15,000 nt of DNA, taken from the NCBI GenBank assembly GCA_905221605.1, contig CAJNDS010002080.1, positions 282,501 through 297,500 of the forward strand, written 5' to 3'. The notes beneath the pieces are model-generated. The model was not told the origin of the DNA. It searched no databases and saw only the letters and a program-made list of their open reading frames with translations. Below, piece by piece: positions 7,501-15,000 of the stretch. Within the stretch, counting starts at the first letter, position 1; the number at the start of each line of letters is the position of its first letter. A program made the position numbers and the translations under genes. This DNA is from Symbiodinium natans (lineage: Eukaryota; Sar; Dinophyceae; Suessiales; Symbiodiniaceae).

Positions 7501-8659
7501 CCTAAACCTGAACCTAAACCCTAATAAACCCCAAAAAACCCTAAACCCGAAACCCTAAACCCTAAACCTTAAACCCACCCCTCAACCTCATCCCTGAGGT
7601 GCCCCTGAAAACCCCTTCAGGCTCCAAGGACACTTATTTCTAGTGCTTTTGGGCCAGAAGGCCTCATTATAAAAGACTCTGGGGCTATTTTGAGCCTAAA
7701 CCCTAGACCCTAAACCCTAGCCCTAAATCCTAAACCCTAAACCTCAAACCTCCTAAACCCTAAACCCTCAAGCCCAAAGGGAAGTGGCCACCCAGGCGTT
7801 CAACCTTAACAGGGACCGGTGCATCACTATACTCCCCTTAGAACCTTAATAAAACTATATTTGTTTAATATCCTCTTGGGTTTTGGGTGATTCAGATCCG
7901 GGGCTTTAGCATTCTTGATTAGAATGCTTTTAATATCCTCTTGGGTTTTATATACAAAAACATAAATCCCAATTGGGATTCAGGTCAGGGGCTTTAGCAC
8001 CTTTGATTTGTCGGGTTGCCGGCTTCGGAGTTCACCCTACACTCTGACACAAAATACCTCAACCCTAAACCCTAAACCCTAAACCCTAAACCCAAAACCC
8101 TGCACATGAAACCCTAAACCCTAAACCCTAAACCCTAAACCCTAAACTTTAAACCAAAGAACGCCAACGCCGCCTTCGGCTCGAGACTCTCATCCCCCCC
8201 CTGAAGCTTCAAGCCACTCAATTGCCTCAAGAACCCTGACAACTTAACAGGGTTTAGGGTTTAGGGTCTAGGGTTTAGGGTTTAGGGTTTAGGGTTTCGG
8301 GCAAGAGCCTATAGGACCCTTAACGCACCGAAACATCCCTGACACAACCCGAAAGCCCTAACAGCCGTAATAGCCTATAGAACCCTTGAAACAACCCAAA
8401 AGCCCTAAACAACGTTTCGTGTGGATGAGCAAGTGAGTGTGGCAGTGCACGCGAGTCTAATTGATGAGTTCACGACTGAGCAAGCGGGTGGGTGAAAGAG
8501 TGAGTTGGTGAGTGAGCGAGTGAGTGACATGTGTGGCCCACCTAGCGATTGAGTGAACAAGGGTCATCACTGATGAAGCTCCTAGATTTTTGGAATTTTG
8601 GGATCGTTGCGGGTTGGTTGTTTGATGTACTTCGAGAGTCCTGCCGGACGCAAAAACAA
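4504..8659 (-). CDS. Gene B: 17-exon protein of unknown function, about 345 codons visible
   Basis: I do not recognise the product. Exons in transcript order: 8611-8659, 8155-8235, 7962-8000, 7766-7836, 7634-7676, 7393-7460, 7233-7295, 6844-6906, 6498-6579, 6281-6332, 6026-6078, 5570-5638, 5259-5331, 5071-5120, 4903-4952, 4786-4831, 4504-4588 (TGA at 4504-4506). Characteristic stretches are SGLKLQGGDESLEPKAALAF, KLAQLAGYQRMYTQDVREG, RLAFGAHRLFEAFRVDVLG, EMQKEFLLVAADCQPAYN, VQGDSLNFRTLDDVM, RREKLLESTVAQLCSVSG and NLIDLRYGNATEGVVAPAN. Phase agrees at 15 of 16 junctions; 4903>4786 fails with a GT donor. The first exon needs a GC donor and is the weakest, with 7634-7676 next. There is no obvious transmembrane segment or catalytic motif; the composition suggests a soluble, mixed alpha/beta protein. 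The 5' end and initiator are not found. Introns are 47-384 nt, mostly telomeric repeat. Confidence 0.68.
4589..4785 (-). mobile_element. Gene B intron bounded by a 10 bp direct repeat, with inverted-repeat element remnants
   Basis: The intron lies between two copies of the 10-mer ACCTGAGTCT (4587-4596 and 4784-4793), placed so that both splice boundaries read AGACTCAG|GT on the transcript strand. Its 5' end GTTGGGATGTTTCCCCTTAT matches the terminal repeat of the 3086 and 6119 elements, its 3' part has GGACTGTT and CATCCC as the inverted counterpart, and the centre is telomeric repeat. This is the structure expected when an element inserts with a target duplication that supplies splice sites. 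That is inference; the duplication and motif matches are seen directly. Confidence 0.6.
5135..5258 (-). repeat. (CCCTAAA/CCCCAAA)n array with CCCTAACA copies
   Basis: Mixed heptamers ending in two CCCTAACAC units. On the transcript strand the boundary with exon 5259-5331 is GTGTTAGGG, a variant telomeric donor. Confidence 0.88.
5358..5569 (-). repeat. Long C-strand telomeric array with CCCCTAA and CCCTAAT variants
   Basis: Over 200 bp of CCCTAAA and CCCCTAAA units with CCCTAAT interruptions, ending exactly at exon 5570-5638. It fills most of the gene B intron 5332-5569, whose donor is GTTTAGGG (5562-5569). Confidence 0.9.
5648..5905 (+). repeat. Long G-strand telomeric array, heptamers and octamers mixed
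   Basis: About 250 bp of TTTAGGG and TTTAGGGG. It lies just beyond exon 5570-5638 on the acceptor side, so that exon sits between a C-strand array on its left and a G-strand array on its right. The island 5906-5980 is open on the plus strand but does not fit the minus-strand gene. Confidence 0.9.
6119..6219. mobile_element. MITE/introner-like element, second copy
   Basis: The left end TTGGGAAGTTTCCCCTTAT (6119-6137) and the right end 6201-6219 (ATAAGGGGGAACATCCCAA) form terminal inverted repeats, and the inner CAGTCC/GGACTG also pair. The right half matches the termini at 3086 and 3188. It is wholly inside the gene B intron 6079-6280. No coding capacity is present. Confidence 0.75.
6374..6494 (+). 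repeat. Telomere-variant array with 9-mer GGGTTTATA units
   Basis: GGGTTTGGG, then about six GGGTTTATA units, then three GAGTTTATA units, then normal GGGTTTA. A TA insertion turns the heptamer into a nonamer, so one frame reads as a repeating tripeptide (IGF/IEF). That frame is a repeat artefact, not a gene. Confidence 0.92.
6933..7011. repeat. CCCTAAA array followed by 15 C and 10 A
   Basis: The heptamers run into C15 (6987-7001) and A10 (7002-7011). 7012-7190 is complex intronic sequence between exons 7233-7295 and 6844-6906 and contains a 16 bp sequence shared with 1463-1478. Confidence 0.9.
7864..8008. repeat. Imperfect tandem duplication containing a coding-like segment
   Basis: The 21-mer starting TTTAATATCCTCTTGGG occurs at 7864-7884 and 7929-7949, and GATTCAG...GGGGCTTTAGCA...TTGATT follows each copy (7889-7920 and 7977-8008). 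Read on the minus strand, the segment gives AKAPDLN in both copies with mostly third-position differences. The right-hand copy supplies exon 7962-8000 of gene B; the other has a 23 bp length difference and no clear role. Confidence 0.8.
7965..7980. repeat. 16 bp perfect palindrome
   Basis: AATCCCAATTGGGATT lies inside exon 7962-8000 in only one of the two tandem copies. It belongs to the inserted part that distinguishes this copy. A second small hairpin, GCATTCT-TGATT-AGAATGC, is at 7909-7927. Confidence 0.9.
8431..8530 (+). repeat. Degenerate GAGT/GTGA tetranucleotide-rich tract
   Basis: Repeated GTGAGT, GAGTGAGT and GAGCGAGT units, densest at 8493-8530. The long minus-strand frame across 8457-8732 translates it as a HSLTHQLT-type run. 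On the plus strand it is a chain of GTGAGT motifs, but I assign no function. Confidence 0.7.
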
Positions 8660-8770
8660 CTTTTATGATTTTCCACTTAAAGCATCCTGCCCCTAGCCCT
8701 AGCCTAGAACTCCTCAAAAAGCCGTAACCCAAACCTGGGCCTGTCCCAGTCAGGGGTGGGGCGGGCGGGA

Positions 8771-8790
8771 GGGGGGGGGGGGGGGGGGGG
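8771..8790 (+). repeat. 20-base poly-G tract in a G-rich stretch
   Basis: It lies in 8660-9158, the stretch between the first supported exon of gene B and gene C. Downstream, 8883-8990 follows a strong plus-strand acceptor-like CTCTCCTTTTCAG and is open on plus and minus strands in several frames, so no gene is called. 8999-9024 is a TA/CA microsatellite. 9085-9152 is a CCCTAAA array. Confidence 0.9.
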
Positions 8791-9158
8791 ATTGTGTGGG
8801 GTGGGGCGGAAAGGGGGGGAGGAGTTGGGAAACTGATGTTGGTGGACAGGGCAAGGAGTCAGGGTTTTGACTCTCCTTTTCAGGGCTTGGGTATGTGGCT
8901 TGGATTTGGTTGGAACTCAAATGTTCCTGCAAGAAACCACCGTTGCAAGGCGCAGTGTATCTATCTATATGTTCAGAAATAATCATTAACATACATCATG
9001 TATATATATATACACACACATATACCGGGTCGCTGATTCTATGTTGAAACACCACAAAAATCAATCATGCCCAAACCATAAGAACCCTAAAACCTAAACC
9101 CTAAACCCGAAACCCTAAACCCTAAACCCTAAACCCTAAACCCTAAACCCTAACCAGC

Positions 9159-9651
9159 TTAAGCTCCACCGGTGGGGACCTCGATGGTGTGCTTCCACTC
9201 GTATTCCGTGGAGGCGTCCGCCACGTGACTCTGCGCCCACAAGCCGGCCTTTCTGTGCTTAGGGTTTAGGGTTTAGGGTTTGGGGTTTAGGGTTTAGGGT
9301 CTAGGGAACCCGACTAATTCGGCTAACGTTCGACCCTACCCCTAAGCAAGAGACCCTTTCAATCCTAAACCTAGTACTCACCCGACATGGTCGAAAAAAA
9401 CCCAGGGTGGAAAGATCAGACTCACACAGTTTCAGCTAAGGCCCCTGGAATAACTACGAATTGAACAGAACCCCCCCCCAAAAAAAAAAAAAAAACAAAT
9501 AAAAAACTCTCTTCCTTACAAGGGCAATACAGGGATGAATATTTTTCACTTTTCAGGGGTTCTTAAGCACACAGTAGTAAAGCGGTTTAAGGAATAGGGA
9601 TTTAGGGGATTCAGGGATCAGTGCCGAGTGCGGTTGGGATGTGGTTTCCAT
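9159..9651 (-). CDS. Gene C: C-terminal exons of an unknown protein
   Basis: I do not recognise the product. The terminal exon 9159-9252 reads KAGLWAQSHVADASTEYEW then KHTIEVPTGGA and stops at TAA (9159-9161). It is preceded by exon 9382-9420 (LIFPPWVFFDHVG), which joins in phase through a textbook GTGAGTAC donor at 9374-9381. The intron 9253-9381 starts with GTGAGTACTAGGTTTAGG and ends in CCCTAAA copies. A further upstream exon 9569-9651 begins with an in-frame ATG (METTSQPHSALIPESPKS) directly after an AG and could be the gene start, but it needs a GC donor (GCTTAAG) to join in phase. The same stretch is also open in a second frame (IDPNSMKPRTAEDGNHIP) that fits gene D better. C and D may therefore be one gene, or the island may be shared or misread. 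The terminal exon is the most certain part. Confidence 0.52.
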
Positions 9652-9723
9652 CTTCGGCGGTTCGGGGTTTCATGGAGTTGGGGTCTATACTCACCCTAAG
9701 CCCTAAACCCTAAACCCTAAAGC

Positions 9724-10140
9724 CCCAAGAATTTCGTTCTGCAGATGTCTCGGTTTAGGGCTTCAGGTCCCAAACGCTCTTCTCTGCCGCACGGGGGGGG
9801 GGGGGGGGGGGGGGGGCCGGCATAGGGATTCGCGTTAGGTTTAGGGCTCATATCCTAAACCCTAAACCCTAAGCCTAAACCCTAAACACTAAACCCTAAA
9901 CCCTAAACCCGAAAATGTGACGGTTTTTAAACGGGCTTCGGGATCCCTTGCCATGTGCCGAGGTGCAAGGGCCAGGAGGACGGACGTGGTGCCTGTGCCC
10001 CCTCTCATGTTGGCCATGGCTCTGGGCAATGAAAGCCCTGCACCCACGAACCCTAAACACTCTTGAATCTTGAACAGCCCTGAAGTTCTCACTATGCAAG
10101 AACCACAGGGACTTTTTCTCCCCTTTCAAACAGTGAGCTG
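9724..10140 (-). CDS. Gene D: internal exons of an unknown protein
   Basis: I do not recognise the product. Proposed exons: 10059-10140 (KKSLWFLHSENFRAVQDSR), 9909-10021 (AMANMRGGTGTTSVLLALAP, then RHMARDPEARLKTVTFS) and 9724-9781 (EERLGPEALNRDICRTKF). They join in phase. The intron between the first two is only 37 nt (10022-10058), starts GTTTAGGG and ends CCCAG. The second intron starts with an exact GTTTAGGG (9901-9908) and ends just after a 24-base poly-C tract on the transcript strand. The last exon ends at GCTTTAGGG, a GC-type version of the telomeric donor; without splicing it would stop at TAG within the repeat. The 113 nt exon is the longest here and is convincingly coding. Upstream and downstream continuation is unresolved; one downstream frame (IDPNSMKPRTAEDG) fits the phase but would require a ~34 nt intron. 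Confidence 0.55.
9793..9816 (+). repeat. 24-base poly-G tract (poly-C in the gene D transcript)
   Basis: On the minus strand this is an unbroken C24 ending a few bases before the proposed acceptor GTGCGGCAGAG of exon 9724-9781. It could serve as a C-only pyrimidine tract. The placement is observed; the role is inferred. Confidence 0.85.
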
Positions 10141-10270
10141 CTGCGTGCAGAAGCGGCGCCGGCCGTCTCGCATTCGGGTCTAGGGTTTGTTTAGAGCTTA
10201 GGGTTTAGGGTTCAGGTTTCGAGTTCAGGTTAGGATTTGGGGAACGAGTGTCAGGGAATGTGACCATAGC

Positions 10271-10556
<286 letters not shown>

Positions 10557-11546
10557 AGTGGCATTGGCAGCCACACAGCAACAAGTGCATTAAATGAATC
10601 TTTTGAATGCGACACAAAGGTTAGCGTTTAGGGTTTAGGGCTTAGGGTATGAAGGGTTTGGGGGTCTAGGGTCTTAAAGGGTTTACGCTTTAGTAATAGA
10701 GTACTTGCTTTCAGGGATGAAGGGCGTTTAGAGGTGTAGAGGTATTCGGGGCGGAAGGCTTTAGGGTGTTTGTGCTTAGAGGGTTTCAGGGGTTTTGAGT
10801 GAAGGTGTTCAGTTTTTTGGTTGTGTTAGAGTATAGGATTTCAGGGTTGAAGGCTTCAGGGCTTCAAGGTTGAGGGCTTAAGGGCAAAGATGTTATATAC
10901 AGAGAACCCTAAACACAGACTTCGGCCTCCTAAAGCCGACTAAGCACTACCAAACCCTACACCAGAACCCTAAACCCTAAACCCTAAATCCGAAACCCTA
11001 GAAGTCAATAGAAGGTTAGTGCCTGAGGCACCCCAGAGCCAAATTAGTGTTTAGGGTTTAGGATTTAGGGCTTAGGGTTTAGGGTTTCGGGCTTAGGGCT
11101 TCGCGTGAAAGTGCCAAAGCCCTTCTGGGACTGTCAGGTAACTTCTGAAACGTGGGCTTTGGGCGCTTGAGGTACCCTTAGCTCAAAACCCTGAGCCCTC
11201 TAAACCACAAAGCCCAAAACCCTCTAACCCTTGCAACCCCCCAAGAGCCCTAAACCCTAGCCCTAAACCCTAAACCCTAGCCCTAAACCCTAGCCCTAAA
11301 CCCTAAACCCTACACCCTCTAAGTCCCCTAAACTCTGAACAAGCCTCTGCACGAGCTAAACCTCCAAACCCTCTGAAACAACCCTTACCACGAACCCCCC
11401 CATGCTCTAAACCCTAAACCTGAAACCCAAAACCTGGAACCCGAAACCCTAAACCCTAAATTCTTGGAACCCTAAACCAAACCTTATAAACTGCCAATAG
11501 CCCCCCAACGCCCTGAACGCCCTGAAAGCCCAAAGGCCAACAATGC

Positions 11547-12429
11547 TCAGATGGCGACACGGTGGCCAACGATGAGCCTGAGGAAGAGTTTAGAGGGGTT
11601 TAGGGTTTCGGGTTTAGGGTTTAGTCCTTAAAGTTGTCGAGTTGAGGACCCCGGGGTTGGGGTTGAGGGTTTAGGACTCTACAGCTCTAGGATTTTCAGG
11701 GATTCCACGACCCCAAATCCTGAAACCCTCAAGCCCGAACCCCCCACCCCCCCCCCCGACAAAAAAGGCCCTAACAATTCTAAAGCCCCGAAGTCCCTAA
11801 AAGAAAAATCCCTCAACACCCTAAACCCCTAAAACCCTGCAAGCCCCAAACCCTGAACCCTAAAACCTAAACCTTATAAAACCTAAACCCTAAAACCCAA
11901 AACCCTAATACCCGAATACCCCATACTGCAAGCGCCATGTGCGGGTTTTGAATGGGCTTCAACCCTAAAACCCTAAGACCCTAAAACCCTAAAACCCTCA
12001 AACCACTTCAAGTCCAGGTTGCTGCTGGTCGCAGTCTGGTGGTCCGCCAGCTTCGGCAATGGCCACCTGTCCAGGTTATGGGGTTTAGGGTTTGGGGTTT
12101 AGGGTTTAGTGTTTAGAAACCCATGCTGGCAGGACGGCCTTGCTTCTGAACACGTTCATAAGGTAAAACAACAAGACCCAGCACAGCCATGCCACCGCGC
12201 CCCCCCGATCTCACTGAGAGAGGTTCAGGGTTTAGGCTTTGGGGGTTTGGGGGGTGTTGGGGGGTTTTGGGGGTTTGGGGGTAGGGTTCCCCTAAGCCCG
12301 AAACCCGAAACCCTAAACCCTTAACCCTTAACCCTTAACCCTAAACCCTAAACCCTAAACCCTAAACCCTAAACCCGGCGTGGACTGCAACAAAATCGGC
12401 GCCTTCCCGAGCCTTCGGGTGAAGGAGCG
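11547..12429 (-). CDS. Gene E: short-exon protein of unknown function with stop at 11547
   Basis: I do not recognise the product. Exons in transcript order: 12375-12429 (RSFTRRLGKAPILLQSTP), 12121-12213 (GGMAVLGLVVLPYERVQKQG), 12004-12066, 11683-11719 (FGVVESLKILEL) and 11547-11577 (LIVGHRVAI, TGA at 11547-11549). The first junction is in phase through an exact GTTTAGGG donor (12367-12374) and a CTCTCTCAG acceptor. The last is in phase through GTAGAG and an excellent CTCTTCCTCAG acceptor. The island 12004-12066 has two open coding-like frames (VAIAEAGGPPDCDQ and KLADHQTATSSNLDLK) and neither joins both neighbours cleanly, so a site there is wrong or an exon is missing. An ATG within 12121-12213 in good context could be the start. 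The terminal island is also open in another frame, which weakens the stop assignment. Confidence 0.45.
12290..12376 (-). repeat. (CCCTAAA)n array abutting exon 12375-12429
   Basis: CCCGAAA, CCCTTAA and then perfect CCCTAAA units. The last unit forms the GTTTAGGG donor of exon 12375-12429. A G-strand array (12460-12617) lies on the far side of the exon. Confidence 0.9.
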
Positions 12430-12614
12430 CTAAGGCTCCCGGGTCCAACGTTCAGGGCTTTAGGGTTTAGGGTTTAGGGTTAGGGTTAAGGGTTTAGGGT
12501 TTAGGGTTTAGGGTTTAGGATTCAGGGTTTAGGGTTTAGGGCTCGGGGTTTTAGGGTGTTAGGGCTTTAGGGTTTTGGGGTTTTAGGGGCTTTAGGGGTT
12601 TTAGGGTTTAGGGT

Positions 12615-14914
12615 TTATGGTGGTGTAGAGTCGGGGTGAGCTTCTTCCTTTTCTGAGATAGAAGGTTCGGAGATCTGTTGCTCGAGGTCTCCACAACCAG
12701 GGAAGCACAACACAGTTTCTCTAAACCCCAAACCCGAAAAGCCCCGCAAATCAGCAAAACCAAGCTTTTTGGGTCACCCTAAGCCCTAAACCTAAACCCT
12801 AACCCCTTATCCCCCAACAGTAGCATCCCCATGCTTACGTGGTTTTTCGTACCCTACATCGCAGAAAAGGAAGCTCACCCTACACCCAGCCTAAACCCTA
12901 AACCCCAAACCCCAAACCCTAAACCCCGAAAGCTAAACCCCGAAACCCTAAACCCTGAATCCCCAAAACGAGATAGCCCTAAACCCTAAACCCCGAAAAA
13001 AACCCTTCAAAAGCGCTAAAACCATCGAAACCTTAAAACCCAAAAAACCCTAAAAACCTTCAAAAACCCTTTACAAATCCTTTGAAACCCGGCAAAAAAA
13101 CCCTGAAAAACCCGAACATCCCTGAGAGGCAGGAGAAGAAACCCCTAAACCCTAAACCCTAAACCCTAAACCCTAAACCCTAAACCCTCAAGAACCCCCC
13201 CCTTTAAGAAACAAAGCTTTCAAAGGCGGCCTTCAAGGCAGCCACTGGCCGCGCAGCTGCCACCTGGACCTGACAGTGGCCGGGTTGAGAACCCTGAACC
13301 CTAAACCCTAAACCCTAAACCTTAAAACCCTAAACCCTAAACCCCAAACCAGTTTCTAGGTGTGTCTGGAGTTCACCAAGCACATTTGTTCACCCTTAAA
13401 CCCGTGAACCCTAAACCGTTTTTGTGTTTAGGCGTGAAGGGCGCAGGCAGGTTACATTCGCTTTGGGCCTCGTCTCAAGCACTTTGAACATCTTTGCTTC
13501 CCTTCACCAGCCTCCGCATTCGTAAGCCCATGACTCAAAACCCCAGAAACCGTAAACCCCAAACCCTGAACCCTGAACCCTGAACCCTGAACCCTAAACC
13601 CTAAACCCTAAACCCTAAACCCTAAACCCTAAACCCTAAACCCCATACCTCGCAACCTTCGACCCACACAGAGGTACAAGGCCGGGGGTCTACCTTCCTC
13701 AGCCTCTGGTTTTTCAGCTTGAGACTTTGCAGTTCATGCCTGGGTTTAGGGTTTAGGGTTTAGGGTTTAGGGTTTAGGGTTCAGGCGGTTCAGGGGGTTC
13801 AGGGGGTTCAGGGGGTTCAGGGGGTTCAGGAGGTTTAGGGGGTTTAGGGGGTTTAGGGGGTTTAGGGGGTTTAGGGGGTTTAGGGGGTTTAGGGGGTCTG
13901 GGAGGTTTAGGGGGTTTAGGGGCTTGAGAGGTTTCGGGGTTTAGGGGTGTGTGAAGGGCTTCGAGGGCGTAAGGGCTTGAAGGGCTTGGGGTTTAAGGAC
14001 TCAATAGTTCTGGTCTACGGTTTTAGGGCTCAAGATCTTAGGGTTGAAGGGCTTGAGAGTGCAGGGTAAAGGCTTATGACTTAAGGATTAGGGTTGTTTG
14101 CGTTTTTTTTCTGCACATGTGTGTATATACATATATATGTATACGGATATGTAATGTATTTAAGCATTTAGCAAACTTTGGGGCCTACTTGGTTACAAGG
14201 TCATGCTCGGGGGGGGGGGGGTAAAGGGTCTCAAGGCTTTTGGGAGACCCACCAACTGGCGCAACAAAACACCCTATGCCCTTGAAGTCCGAAAATCTCA
14301 GTGAACTGATACGCCGAGGCCCTAAGCGCAACAACCCTAAAGGCCTTGCACCCTAAGGGAGCACGCCCAGAAATTCCTTGGAAGGAGCCCTGGAGCCCTT
14401 TAAACCCTCATCCAAGCAACTCTTAAGCCCTAAACCCTAAACCCTAAACCCTAAACCCTAAACCCTAAACCCTAAAGCCTAAGCCCTTCGAAGCGTTTGC
14501 GCCCGAGCCGCCTCGCAGATGGTTTCGCCGCTCAGCTTTCGAACCAGGACCTCAGGAAACCCAGGATGAACGAGTTTAGGGCTTCCTAAGGCCTTAGGGA
14601 TATATCAGTATATATATATATACATACATATTTGTAACGTTTAACAAATATATATATATATATATATGTTTGTTTACTTGTCTTATACATATATATATAT
14701 AGATCTATATAGTATTGATTTTTGTGTAATATGTAGACCGACTCGTGGTGGCCGAGCTTTGAAGGAACGTGCTTTCTCTGTGGGTTGCCAGCCAAGTTTA
14801 GACGCATGTAGGGTTTAGGGTTTAGGGTTTAGGGGCTCATACTCACAAAGGCTGACACTTTATTTCTGGTGCCTGGCTCCTGGCTGAACCATTTGCAAGC
14901 AGATCGGGACGCTT
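12615..14914 (-). CDS. Gene F: nine-exon protein of unknown function with a charged, coiled-coil-like segment, 5' end open
   Basis: I do not recognise the product. Exons in transcript order: 14847-14914 (SACKWFSQEPGTRNKVSAF), 14739-14777, 14485-14550 (VLVRKLSGETICEAARAQTL), 14253-14305 (FTEIFGLQGHRVFCCAS), 13649-13739 (HELQSLKLKNQRLRKVDPRP), 13417-13491 (MFKVLETRPKANVTCLRP), 13213-13269 (VQVAAARPVAALKAAFESF), 13075-13121 and 12615-12720 (GDLEQQISEPSISEKEEAHP, then DSTPP and TAA). All junctions can be joined in phase. 14847 ends at a textbook GTGAGTATG donor, 13417 at GTTTAGGG, and 14485 at GC-type GCTTAGGC. The leucine/lysine/arginine-rich stretch in 13649-13739 could form a short coiled coil, and the C-terminus is acidic and proline/serine-rich, as in a disordered tail. 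14739 and 13075 are the weakest exons. The stop falls where the exon runs into CCCTAAA repeat. The gene may extend upstream of 14914. Confidence 0.55.
12634..12880. repeat. Short inverted duplication with a 3 bp indel
   Basis: Plus-strand 12862-12880 (CAGAAAAGGAAGCTCACCC) recurs in inverse orientation at 12634-12655 with one extra AAG. One copy is inside the last exon of gene F, where the extra triplet is one extra glutamate in EKEEAH. The other lies in 12800-12890, between CCCTAAA arrays. Confidence 0.75.
13740..13925 (+). repeat. Variant telomeric array: TTTAGGG, then TTCAGGGGG, then TTTAGGGGG nonamers
   Basis: Five perfect heptamers are followed by about five TTCAGGGGG and ten TTTAGGGGG nonamers. 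The nonamer keeps the TTTA core but has five G. It forms the acceptor-side part of the gene F intron 13740-14252, in the C-strand sense on the transcript. 13926-14100 is a decayed continuation, and 14120-14150 is TA-rich. Confidence 0.92.
14425..14484 (-). repeat. (CCCTAAA)n array abutting exon 14485-14550
   Basis: Seven heptamers, then AAAGCCTAAGC, which on the transcript strand is the GC-type donor GCTTAGGCTTTAGGG. Confidence 0.88.
14599..14715. repeat. TA-rich microsatellite cluster
   Basis: Several TATATA runs (14603-14625, 14647-14666, 14687-14700) with intervening TTTGTTTAC-like sequence. They lie in the gene F intron between exons 14739-14777 and 14485-14550. Confidence 0.88.
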
Positions 14915-14918
14915 CTAA

Positions 14919-14942
14919 GTAAACCGCATGCATGCGGTTTAC
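14919..14942. repeat. 24 bp perfect palindrome
   Basis: A 12 bp arm, GTAAACCGCATG, is followed immediately by its reverse complement. It ends three bases before the proposed acceptor of exon 14847-14914, so a transcript hairpin would sit next to the 3' splice site. It contains two overlapping GCATGC motifs and could also be a protein-binding site. Confidence 0.93.
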
Positions 14943-14952
14943 GGTGCAGGGT

Positions 14953-15000
14953 GTAGGGTTTAGGGATGGGAGTTTACGGCTTAGGGTTTCGGGTTTAGGG
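14953..15000 (+). repeat. Degenerate G-strand telomeric array continuing past the window
   Basis: GTAGGGTTTAGGG, then TTACGGC, TTAGGG and TTTCGGG units run to the window edge. On the transcript strand it is the C-strand part of an intron upstream of exon 14847-14914. Confidence 0.85.

Noticed and set aside
8299-8412. Second exon-like tandem duplication (AGCCTATAG...ACCCTT...AAAGCCCTAA twice)
   Set aside because: Two loose copies exist at 8311-8360 and 8371-8411, but they are degenerate, stop-rich and intronic, with no coding signature.
8457-8732. Minus-strand 91-codon frame
   Set aside because: Half of it translates the GAGT-rich tract. A different frame in the same island (8611-8659) joins gene B better. 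I cannot exclude a role for the central part.
8750-8992. Minus-strand 80-codon proline-rich frame and plus-strand 62-codon frame
   Set aside because: The proline run is poly-G read backwards. The remaining island is open in four frames on both strands, so no single frame is supported.
12109-12324. Plus-strand 71-codon frame
   Set aside because: It is antisense to exon 12121-12213 and ends in telomeric GGGTTTGGG repeat; the minus-strand frame has matching splice phase.

Overview
The window looks like nuclear DNA of a eukaryote whose telomere repeat is TTTAGGG. The likeliest source is an alveolate (dinoflagellate or coccidian), but a plant-like or other algal source cannot be excluded. The most obvious content is dozens of short (TTTAGGG)n / (CCCTAAA)n arrays in both orientations from end to end. 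This is therefore not a chromosome end but a region full of interstitial telomere-like repeats. Between the arrays lie 50-250 bp islands of complex sequence, plus poly-G/poly-C runs, TA microsatellites, a TAG trinucleotide array and copies of a ~100 bp terminal-inverted-repeat element. Nearly all long ORFs in the window are translated microsatellite or telomeric repeat and are not genes.

Reading the islands codon by codon on the minus strand shows that many behave as short coding exons (31-113 nt). They start after an AG acceptor and commonly end at a 5' splice site supplied by the telomeric heptamer itself (G|GTTTAGGG, with GTTTCGGGG, GTGTTAGGG and GCTTTAGGG variants). Reading phase is conserved across most of the introns tested. 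I propose about six minus-strand gene models in one unidirectional run: A (280-3503, C-terminal part, stop at 280), B (4504-8659, 17 exons, ~345 codons, the strongest), C (9159-9651, C-terminal part), D (9724-10140, internal part), E (11547-12429) and F (12615-14914, open at the 5' side). C and D may be one gene, and so may E and F. None of the proteins is one I recognise.

Layout: 1-279 arrays downstream of gene A; 280-3503 gene A, with a TA microsatellite and two inverted-repeat elements in its largest intron; 3504-4503 arrays and poly-G without a gene I can support; 4504-8659 gene B; 8660-9158 poly-G, TA repeat and ambiguous open frames; 9159-10140 genes C and D; 10141-11546 a TAG array and degenerate telomeric DNA; 11547-14914 genes E and F; then a telomeric array to the end.

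Many introns are telomeric G-strand at the 5' end and C-strand at the 3' end, so the pre-mRNA could fold each intron into a hairpin that brings its splice sites together. One intron of gene B is bounded by a 10 bp direct duplication and carries remnants of the inverted-repeat element, as expected of an inserted introner.

Limits: exon models were made by eye, with splice sites chosen partly because phase matched, so the phase agreement is not independent proof. Short islands often have open frames on both strands. RNA-seq would settle each model.
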